From: Ectocarpus siliculosus | Lineage: Eukaryota > Sar > Phaeophyceae > Ectocarpales > Ectocarpaceae | NCBI GenBank assembly: GCA_000310025.1 | Contig: FN648619.1 | Span: 269,849-287,940 of the forward strand | Direction: 5' to 3' | Length of the DNA stretch: 18,092 nucleotides | Translations under genes and position numbers: made by a program | Notes under the pieces: model-generated | Told to the model about the DNA's origin: nothing | Database searches by the model: none | What the model saw: only the letters and a program-made list of their open reading frames with translations | Shown: positions 9,801 to 15,500 of the stretch, piece by piece | Numbering within the stretch: the stretch's first letter is position 1 | How the letters are laid out: the number at the start of each line of letters is the position of its first letter

Positions 9801-11811
9801 CTTCTGAGGGGTGCATAGAGTAGGTAAACGGGGTCGTTCGGTGTAAACAGCTTTCGCGTACGGCAGCCTGTCTTTCCCGCTATGTGTGCATATGTGTCTT
9901 TCTTGCCAGCATCGACTGCGCTGACCGGCTGACCAATGAAAAGACGTCAGTCTGAGTGCGGTTGAAAACACGAAACACTTCTAAAGGCCACGATCTGGGA
10001 CCCTGTGGCAGGGGGTCAAGGGGGAGTCTACGCTACTCCGGATTAAAGACAGACACCGTTGGATAGCAGTAACAGAAGAAAACCAAACGTGTTTACCATG
10101 GCTGCTACTACTACTTTGGACACGCGTTCGTTTCGGATTGCTTTCATCGTCTTCCCTGCCTTTACTGCCGCCACTCTCGTCGCCAACATTCCAACTACGT
10201 TTTGACAGACCTTCTCTATGTACATGTCGTCCTGCAGCGTTTGTCGTGAGCAAGTTCATCTGGCTCAAACTTTTGCTTTCTTCCACGCCATGCATCGTCC
10301 CCCTTTCTTCCCTTTCCCTTTCCTTCATCTCCTCCGTCACTCCCAAAAGAACTACCCTCAATGCCATCGCCATCCTTTTCACCAGAACTACTATTTACAC
10401 TGAAATCCCAACCTATTGGCCGTGGTGGGAATTGGTCGATCAGTAGTCCATGGCGTTCGAAAACACCACGAGCTCGCACAGACAGAAAACGAGCCAGCTC
10501 GAAACCGTCTCCGAATTACGTTGGTAGGGTAAGCCTTATCGTCGAAATACCCCCTGCAAAATGCTTCGTAGGTTTGTGTATCTGTCGCCGTCGCTGTGTC
10601 TTGTCTGTGCCCGTCTGGCTGTCTGTCTGCATGTCTTATTTGGCCGTCTATCGGGCTCTTGCTAACAATAACCATTCCGTTTTGTACCATCGGTCACCGT
10701 GTTTTGCCTCAGTAGATCTTATCCTGTCTTGGGGAGCTAAGATCCGGGGTCGGGTAAGAAGGATACCCCCCGTGGGGGCAAGCGTTCAAACTATCGCCAG
10801 AAGGGTGTTGCAGGAAGCTTGTTTTCATGAATCATAACAATTCAGTCGAATCTTAAATCTTGCATTCAAGATCATCCACTTCCTGGACGGTAGTAAATGT
10901 GTCGCGCTGGAATTTAAACCCACGATTTGACAATCCGAAGGTTTTGGAGGATGCCACCCGCGGAGCCGCCACTACTTTTTAGTTGGTGTGCGTCGCGAAG
11001 TCGCCAATAGTCTCTATCTGGCCCATGACTATAAATCAAGCATTTTTACATAATTGCGTTTGTTTCTTTCAATGCCTGCGGTCACTACAAAGGATGCGAC
11101 CTATGATAGAAGCCGAAAGGTCAGCGCTAGTCTAATGGTTTGATTTCGGCTTCTATCGACCGTTGCGACCGTTTGCCGCGAGCATCCATGGTTTCGTGAG
11201 AACCATAGAACAGACAAGGTAGTACCTGTGCTGGGTTGCGTAGCATGCACCTGCAAGCCGGACGACAAGGTGCGGCTGCCCCTTTACACTGCTGTTGTGC
11301 CGGCAGACACTACTACCGACTCCCCTTATGCATAGGACACACGACACTGCCGTACTGCTGTACCACACGCACCCAACAATCATAATCATCACAACAGCAA
11401 CCGTTTGCAGCGGACCTTCAACATCAAAGCGGGCCCGCCTGTTATAGTATACCGCAAATCGAGAGCCTTACAAAGTAGAAATCACAACCAGAGGCTCCTG
11501 CAGGCTTGTCTCGAATTGGAGGACAGCTCGTGAAGGCAGAAGACTACGTAAGTAGTGGAGAAGACTACGTAAGTAGTGGAGTGATGTTCCCGGGTGCCTA
11601 CAGCTGCTTTGTACCATGTATGGATACGGCAGATACAGCAGTTAGGTGGAGATGATGTGGAGATGAGATGCTGCTTCCAGAGTGCAGAGCGCGGCAAACA
11701 CCTGCTTTGGAACGAAGCTTTCGTTCGCACTTCCCACTCGGGCCCACCGTCATGGCCCGCCACCACAGATCCAGCAGTTGGAGCAGGGGATGACGGTGCT
11801 GCAGCCGCCAT
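3256..11811 (-). CDS. Monoacylglycerol lipase-like alpha/beta hydrolase (Hydrolase_4 / serine aminopeptidase S33 type), ten exons
   Basis: Predicted to hydrolyse monoacylglycerols or lysophospholipids with a serine nucleophile, probably in the cytosol or at a membrane face. Exons in transcript order: 11811-11702, 9695-9637, 9053-8942, 8108-8012, 7703-7565, 7185-7116, 6530-6451, 5672-5539, 4115-4005, 3363-3256. They total 1020 nt, or 339 residues plus TAA. Family blocks appear in order: WYRRWAPQSKAV (43-54), oxyanion-hole segment IAHGLHSHSGRW (59-70), NDHIGHG (87-93), nucleophile elbow GHSMG (141-145, Ser143), lid region (about 173-265), VPVLLIHGGDDD (270-281, catalytic Asp probably 280), and YDGVLHEVLKH (306-316, His311). 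Family members are usually about 300 residues; the extra length is at the N-terminus and lid. All nine introns have GT/AG ends and conserve phase. No signal peptide or membrane helix is seen. Exact substrate is not decidable from sequence; a lysophospholipase-like role is equally possible. Confidence 0.93.
3364..4004 (-). other. Hydrolase intron 9
   Basis: 641 nt, GTACGT to AAAAAG. It contains the long CT/CTGT microsatellite (GA on the sense strand) and, about 23 nt before the acceptor, a 7-bp inverted repeat (3386-3392 with 3399-3405). Long frames over the CT tract are repeat artefacts. Confidence 0.85.
3695..3848. repeat. CT/CTGT microsatellite, about 154 bp
   Basis: Mixed TCTCTG/TCTG repeats grade into an uninterrupted CT run of about 62 bp (3787-3848). 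The sense strand of the hydrolase intron carries GA. Confidence 0.97.
4005..4115 (-). CDS. Hydrolase exon 9 (catalytic aspartate)
   Basis: Codes VSVPVLLIHGGDDDMAYPSG through SSVNLE. HGGDDDMAYPSGA aligns with the family's H/Q-G-x-x-D-x-x-x-x-x-x-G-A, placing the acid at Asp280. Donor GTACGT. The acceptor AAAATCAG is preceded by an A run and a C run, not a normal mixed pyrimidine tract. Phase 0 both sides. Confidence 0.95.
4128..4151. repeat. T16-G8 homopolymer junction
   Basis: A run of 16 T followed by 8 G. On the transcribed sense strand it reads C8 A16 and ends about 12 nt before the exon 9 acceptor. Confidence 0.95.
4846..4917. repeat. 36-bp tandem duplication
   Basis: Two copies sharing GCCCGTCCGTGAT-T/C-TCGATCG-x-TCGGCATCCC, period 36 bp, inside hydrolase intron 8. 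No function is visible. Confidence 0.85.
5539..5672 (-). CDS. Hydrolase exon 8 (lid to catalytic Asp strand)
   Basis: Codes ALSSDPEVKPEAAVDPLMVK and onward to VAKQSACK, matching the family's S-x-D-P-E-V ... D-P-L block. Acceptor GTGCTGCAG, donor GTTCGT, phase 1 in and phase 0 out. The exon's first bases and its acceptor resemble the minisatellite in the preceding intron. Confidence 0.93.
5654..6030. repeat. Degenerate minisatellite containing the exon 8 splice junction
   Basis: Five intronic units start with GGTATCG at 5717, 5779, 5839, 5912 and 5982. The first three continue to a block like T-x-TGA-x-A-x-CGA-x-C-x-TGCAG-x-AC; units four and five are decayed. The same block at 5660-5682 is the beginning of exon 8 plus its acceptor. 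Periods are about 60-73 bp. Confidence 0.8.
5673..6450 (-). other. Hydrolase intron 7
   Basis: 778 nt, GTACGT to CTGCAG. The acceptor-proximal half is a 60-73 bp period minisatellite. The rest contains an (ATC)n run near 6016-6030, CAA/CAG-rich sequence at 6225-6280 and a C run near 6362-6370. Confidence 0.85.
6451..6530 (-). CDS. Hydrolase exon 7 (lid)
   Basis: Codes ASGLVRRLSGMLARMDPGG through APLDQ, an amphipathic helix and loop in the lid. The acceptor is excellent (TTTTCTCCTTCCTTTGTCAG) and the donor is GTACGT. Phase 2 in, phase 1 out. Longer open frames in the other two frames here are shadows. Confidence 0.87.
6594..6662. repeat. Short degenerate repeat with CGGAGA core
   Basis: Three spaced copies of CGGAGAA, the last two followed by C-G/T-x-GGGGTT, with a leading GGGGGTTTA. 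Period about 23 bp. It lies within hydrolase intron 6. Confidence 0.65.
7081..7110. repeat. GGGA microsatellite
   Basis: About six GGGA/GGGAG units. On the sense strand it is a CCCT tract immediately downstream of the exon 6 donor. Confidence 0.9.
7116..7185 (-). CDS. Hydrolase exon 6 (70 nt, start of lid)
   Basis: Codes CPIVPGPGSASPFGLRCLYPIN. Acceptor GGGCAG, donor a strong CCG|GTGAGC, phase 1 in and phase 2 out. Both phases match the neighbouring exons using the best splice sites on each side, and the result continues LALSG into a Pro/Gly-rich lid segment. It is flanked on both sides by microsatellites. Skipping it would also need different sites on exons 5 and 7 to keep frame, so I regard it as constitutive. 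Confidence 0.8.
7196..7253. repeat. ACAAG/ACACG pentanucleotide microsatellite
   Basis: About eleven pentamer units of ACAAG with interspersed ACACG. On the sense strand it is a CTTGT tract ending about 10 nt before the exon 6 acceptor. Confidence 0.95.
7488..7563. repeat. CAC/CAA/CCG trinucleotide array
   Basis: Consecutive blocks of ACC, AAC, ACC, GCC and AAC. It starts at the splice donor of hydrolase exon 5 on the minus strand. Confidence 0.93.
7565..7703 (-). CDS. Hydrolase exon 5 (catalytic serine)
   Basis: Codes VDQEEDKTLPVMILGHSMGA and onward to KKLALS. GHSMG is the nucleophile elbow with Ser143. Acceptor TTCTACAG, donor CTG|GTGTGT, phase 0 in and phase 1 out. The donor runs directly into a TTG/GGC trinucleotide array. 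Confidence 0.95.
7704..8011 (-). other. Hydrolase intron 4
   Basis: 308 nt, GTAGGT to TTCTACAG; the shortest intron of the gene. No repeat or extra coding block is seen. Confidence 0.88.
8012..8108 (-). CDS. Hydrolase exon 4
   Basis: Codes the segment from TVEAVEGG to TDDFTEFVAKM, the helix before the nucleophile elbow. The Gly-rich insert EGGGTNSG lies where the family has S-x-G-x-R. Acceptor CCCGCAG, donor GTAGGT, phase 2 in and phase 0 out. Confidence 0.93.
8109..8941 (-). other. Hydrolase intron 3
   Basis: 833 nt, GTGAGT to CCGCAG. It holds a GGC run near 8876-8888, a G run near 8787-8794 and a 21-bp tandem duplication. Nothing else is supported. Confidence 0.88.
8726..8767. repeat. 21-bp tandem duplication
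   Basis: Two copies of AGCTCTTGCTAATCC-G/A-AAGAA with a period of 21 bp, inside hydrolase intron 3. Confidence 0.85.
8942..9053 (-). CDS. Hydrolase exon 3 (oxyanion hole)
   Basis: Codes FIAHGLHSHSGRW...NDHIGHG. The HG pair and the following H-S-G-R-W are the family's oxyanion-hole signature, and NDHIGHG corresponds to the usual D-x-R-G-H-G motif, here with Ile in place of Arg. The acceptor follows TTTTTTCAAAG; the donor is a consensus GTGAGT. Phase 1 in, phase 2 out. Confidence 0.95.
9054..9636 (-). other. Hydrolase intron 2
   Basis: 583 nt, GTGAGC to TTCAAAG. It contains T/A runs near 9250-9300. A good-looking internal acceptor and GTAAGG donor (about 9223-9245) bracket a 23-26 nt RRWHRLDS frame, which I rejected as an exon because exon 2 supplies the same family block much better. 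Confidence 0.82.
9637..9695 (-). CDS. Hydrolase exon 2 (59 nt, YRRW-KAV block)
   Basis: Acceptor after a pyrimidine-rich stretch ending CTCGGCAG; donor GTGAGC. It codes REGSVWYRRWAPQSKAVAM, the conserved segment that immediately precedes the oxyanion-hole strand in monoacylglycerol lipases. Phase 2 in, phase 1 out. It is too short to be found as an open frame; it was identified by motif. Confidence 0.87.
11105..11157. repeat. Perfect 14-bp inverted repeat with 25-nt spacer
   Basis: GATAGAAGCCGAAA at 11105-11118 is the exact reverse complement of 11144-11157. It could form a hairpin in the hydrolase pre-mRNA or be the remnant ends of a small mobile element. No flanking direct repeat is evident. 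Confidence 0.9.
11539..11580. repeat. Exact 21-bp tandem duplication
   Basis: Two identical copies of GAAGACTACGTAAGTAGTGG plus one A. Each carries ACGTAAGT, a consensus donor sequence on the plus strand, but no plus-strand exon is supported here. Confidence 0.97.
11702..11811 (-). CDS. Hydrolase exon 1 (start codon)
   Basis: Codes residues 1-36 plus two bases of codon 37. It begins with an Ala/Ser/Pro-rich stretch (MAAAAPSSPAPTAG) and ends in a segment, EWEVRTKASFQS, that fits the conserved strand before the YRRW motif. ATG at 11811 has A at -3 and G at +4. An in-frame ATG at 11838 would add nine residues and is the main alternative. The donor CAG|GTGTTT is moderate. Joining to exon 2 at phase 2 gives FQSRREGSVWYRRW, which matches the family pattern and is the best evidence for this distant exon. 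Confidence 0.75.
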
Positions 11812-12264
11812 CTTTGTCCTCCAGCGACCGAATATCATGATGGCGCTCTCTCTCCAGAGCAGGCAACGTGAGCATGACAAGAAGCTCAACAACTCAACAA
11901 GCAGAAAAGGGCGGGGGGGGGCTCACGTGGTTCTGTGCCATTCGCGTTGCCTCCATCCCTCCGAGACAAGTTGACCCGCACAACAGACAACCAGCAGCCT
12001 CTGTGTCCTCTGGTCGTGTAGGGCCTGTGTCGAAGGAGGAGCCTCTACATATCATTCTCCAGCTCGTTGTGGGCACTGGCTTGGCATTCGTTCGCTGAGA
12101 TAGGAGCCCTCCAGCCTGAAACCAGCCGTATTTTTTTCTACAGCACTCGTCGGCGAGACGGCCCGCCTTCCGAGGGGGCACTGGTGGGGCCGCGCCTACC
12201 ATGGTGAGAGGCGCCGCTCAGTTCGACACCACGCCAAAGACCGAGCCATTCGCGGGACCAATGC

Positions 12265-12271
12265 TATAAAA
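12265..12271 (+). promoter_or_regulatory. TATA box for the lectin-domain gene
   Basis: TATAAAA in the context ACCAATGCTATAAAAGC, with a CCAAT-like element 5-10 bp upstream. A start site about 25-35 bp downstream would give a 5' UTR of roughly 160 nt before the ATG at 12461. Confidence 0.6.
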
Positions 12272-12376
12272 GCTGTATGTTTACACGTGCGAACTCTGGG
12301 CGGGGTCTGCTGTGTTGTTGGTGTGCCGGTGGGGGTGTGGGGTTTAGACAAATCTCTGTGGTGCAAACTGCTGCGG

Positions 12377-12457
12377 ATGCGGAAAGCCGCTCAACGCACG
12401 TTTCAAACTCACGCGGTGGGTTTTTGTTACATGTCGCTGCTGGGCATACAGCAGTAG
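12377..12457 (+). other. Upstream ORF (26 codons) in the lectin gene leader
   Basis: ATG at 12377 runs 26 codons to TAG at 12455-12457, three nucleotides before the main ATG and in the same frame. Such a placement could reduce or condition initiation at the main start. The peptide is not recognisable. Confidence 0.45.
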
Positions 12458-12460
12458 GCC

Positions 12461-12580
12461 ATGGACCACATGCCAAGGAGCACAGCAATGGCCTTAAAAG
12501 TACCCGAGAGCCTGCCGTATGTGTTGCTCGAGTTCGGAGAGCAAGGGGGCGTATTGTTGTACAATAGCACAGCCGCGTAC
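12461..12580 (+). CDS. Lectin gene exon 1 (start codon)
   Basis: Codes MDHMPRSTAMALKVPESLPY and onward to LLYNSTAAY, ending at a strong donor TAC|GTATGT in phase 0. An in-frame stop lies two codons before ATG 12461; ATG 12488 (MALKVPES) is an alternative start. A TATA box lies 190 bp upstream. No known domain; support is start context, codon content and splice signal only. Confidence 0.55.
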
Positions 12581-15500
12581 GTATGTTGCATGCTCTAACA
12601 GCAACAAATGTTGGCGGAATAGCATACACACCTTCACCCTTGACACTTCACACCCGTTTGCGGTGCAATAGGGGACCCACGCTGGGAGGTGGGAGGGATG
12701 ATGCTCCACGCGTCCTGGCCCTTTTCCCACCGGCCCAAATGATTCCTTGAGTCATGCCTAGGCCTGTCGTAAATCCGCACACGCGTTGACTTTCAGATCA
12801 CAACATATTCTGTGTGCGAATACATTGTAGCAACGGGTTGTTGGCTCGCTTTCAAACATCATGGAACCACTCAAAATGTGCCTTAGAGCCTTTTTGGGGG
12901 TATTTAGTTGGCTTGTGACCCTGGAAGGAAGGCGTTCGCGTCTTTCGGACCAGTACGGGTATTGGAATGTACTGAACGGAGACCGGAACGAACTTTAATG
13001 TGAAGACAACAACGTCAACAACAACAACAACAACAACAACCACAACAACAGCAAGCAGTCGTGTGATCTACTTAGTAGATGATATTGAAGCACAGGCACC
13101 GCGGTGTGGATGTGTATAAGGCAGTGGCAGCATACAAGCCAAAGCCTGCCGGGGTCTTGTCGGCCGCCCCACGAAAACACTGCGCGTTGTAGTCCCATCA
13201 CCGATTGTACAACACCAGTCTAGACTATTCAACATAGGCAGCAGGGTGGATGTGGATAAGGCAGTGGCAGCACGCAAGCCTAAGCCTGCCAGGATCTTGT
13301 CGGCCGCCCCACGAAAGCACTGCGCGTTGTATTCCCGTCGCCGATTGCACAACACCAGCCTGGATTATTTAAAATAGGCAGAGGGTGAATGTGGATAAGA
13401 TAGTGGCAGCACACGAAGCCAAAGCCTGCCGGGGTCTTGTCGGCCGCCGCACGAAAGCACTGCGCGTTGTGAAGGCTTGTGTCCGAGCGACGCGAGCACC
13501 CGTTCTCCGCCTCTTTCAGCAGTTTTGGGGTTGTATACACCAATATTCCTGCACCTGTGTGTTGTCGTTGTCGTGCAATCATCTAACGTTGTGCGGCCTC
13601 AGCAACACTGCGTTTTGTACATCCTGACCACCCGGGGCCGGCTGCTGCTGCTGCTGTTGCTTCTACGCCGCTCCTGTTTTCCAGTCAACCATTGAACCCA
13701 AGGCTGTGCGCAGCCGATCAAAATCCCCGACCAGGTCTCCGCTCGCTCGGACGGCCTCCAAAACCAACCTTGTCATCGACACGCAGGTACCTACAGTACG
13801 AAAAGCATATTTCTATGTGTATCATACATACATGCATGCTAAAGTTGCGACGTTCTTTTTTCCCTTAGTACCAGTATATCACAATGAATCCATCTCCATC
13901 CTTTTCAGACGACTAACACACAATCACAGAGAGGCTTTTTGTATTACGGCTGTAGTGAGGGGCAAGTCGCCACTTCGTGCATGGTGCTGTTCATGGTGTG
14001 TTGTTGTTGCCCGCACTGTTTGTTCACAGAAGTGCTGAGAACTTGGCACACGGTAGGATAGAGTTCCTTCTTGTTGGCATCGATCGCTCTGACCGGCTTA
14101 CCCCTTGCCACAATTCCATGTCAGCATTGATCGCTCTGACCGACTTCCCCCATATCACAAGTCCATGTCAGCATTGATCGCTCTGACCGACTTCCCCCAC
14201 ATCACAAGTCCATGTCAGCATTGATCGCTCTGGCCGGCTTACCCCTTACCACAAGGACAAACACGCCTCCAAAGCAAGTCGTTTTTTGTGTTGAACCGCT
14301 TCTGCGCCCCCGACCCCCACGTCTCCGCCCTAAACACTAGCTGAAGGCAACACAGCAGACATACAACCAATATTTTGAGGTCCCAGGCGTGCCCTTTTCG
14401 GCCTCATGCGAACGCGAAAACTCTTCTAATGTCGTTACGATACACGCATCTGTGGCACCGAACTTTTTTTTTTTGGGATATGTAGTTGAGGTTGTTGGCT
14501 GGGTTGTTGCTGCAGCCCGGCATGTGCCGAGACTGGTACCCCTGTTTCGTCTTACCGAAGTCTAGGAATGGGCTATTGTATGCTCACGACCTACAACGAC
14601 GCCATCCTTTAATTTTTGCGCCCTGGCCCCGGGCCTCAAACCTGTTCACCAGTAGCCCCCTCCCCCCCCCCCCCCTTCGCTCCGTCTTTGGAGGACGCGT
14701 GGTCAATGGTCTAACTGTTCAGGCATGAGCACCCCCCCCCCCCATAGCTAGCGGGGGGCCACTGAGCTCGGTACCAGCAAGAAGAATCCACGTTCGTGAA
14801 CATACGGTTACTAAATACGTATGCACAACGGATGGTGTAGTTTCATTGCACGCGGTACGAAGTTTCCGTCCGACAATTTATCCGCCATCGATGCATTGAA
14901 CCGTCAATCATCCCTCATTGTTGGGAATCCAAGGCTGGGCATGACGCCGCGGACAAAGGAGAGCCGCTGATATCGCCGGCGAGGTTCAGCCCCATCACCG
15001 CGGGGAAGCGGCTGCTCAAGCCCTCATCCCCCCGCAAGATCACGATGAGACCGGTGGTAAAGGTGGGCAGGGTTGGTATGTATGCCACGTGTTGGCGGCA
15101 ACACGAAAAAGAAGAGCCATGATGTTGAATTGTGTTTTGTTGCTTTCAGCAGCAGTGGGTTATCTTGTTGTTTTGAAATTAGCAAGCATGGCTATTATTG
15201 TCTTTCCGAACGTGCGAATTGAGAAAAGTTGGGCCTTGGCTGGTTCCACGGCAGACTAGCGCGAATTTCCGTCATCGACAGACGAGGACGACGACAACGG
15301 CAACAAGAACAACGGCACCAATTCACAATGTGCACAGCAACAGCTATTTTTCAAGCAACTACGAGGACAACAACAAACGACAAGAACAACGGCACCAATA
15401 ACAAGACCAATGTGCGCAGAACAAGGACGAGACGACCTTACAACAACGTTGTACCAACCCCCCCCCGCCACAATCATGACACCGTCGTATACCCCTGCAG

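Larger units (their letters stand above)
9696..11701 (-). other. Hydrolase intron 1
   Basis: 2006 nt, GTGTTT to CTCGGCAG, the longest intron here. It contains a 14-bp inverted repeat (11105-11157), a 21-bp tandem duplication (11539-11580) and a G run near 9740-9749. A Ser/Arg/Glu-rich open frame on the minus strand around 10080-10380 has a possible donor, but using it would replace the conserved exon 2 block, so I leave it as intronic. Confidence 0.7.
11812..12460. promoter_or_regulatory. Head-to-head intergenic region between the hydrolase and lectin genes
   Basis: Only 649 bp separate the two inferred start codons, so both 5' UTRs and promoters must lie here. The plus-strand side has ACCAAT followed by TATAAAA. 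On the minus-strand side I see no TATA box, and an out-of-frame ATG at 11875 lies upstream of the hydrolase start. A G run is at about 11911-11920. Shared regulation is possible but not shown. Confidence 0.6.
12581..13684 (+). other. Lectin gene intron 1
   Basis: 1104 nt, GTATGT to TTCCAG. It contains a CAA run (13006-13052), a 140-bp tandem repeat (about 13073-13470) and a CTG run just before the acceptor. A missed phase 0-0 exon cannot be excluded. Confidence 0.55.

Noticed and set aside
9981-10479. Ser/Arg/Glu-rich minus-strand frames with a possible donor at about 10098
   Set aside because: Joining it to exon 3 would remove the conserved YRRW-KAV segment; no known domain.
11594-11974. 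126-codon plus-strand frame opposite hydrolase exon 1
   Set aside because: Antisense shadow of exon 1 continuing into the divergent promoter; no motif.
13068-13627. Minus- and plus-strand frames across the 140-bp repeats, suggesting a repeat protein
   Set aside because: The unit length is not a multiple of three and stops occur in each frame between copies.
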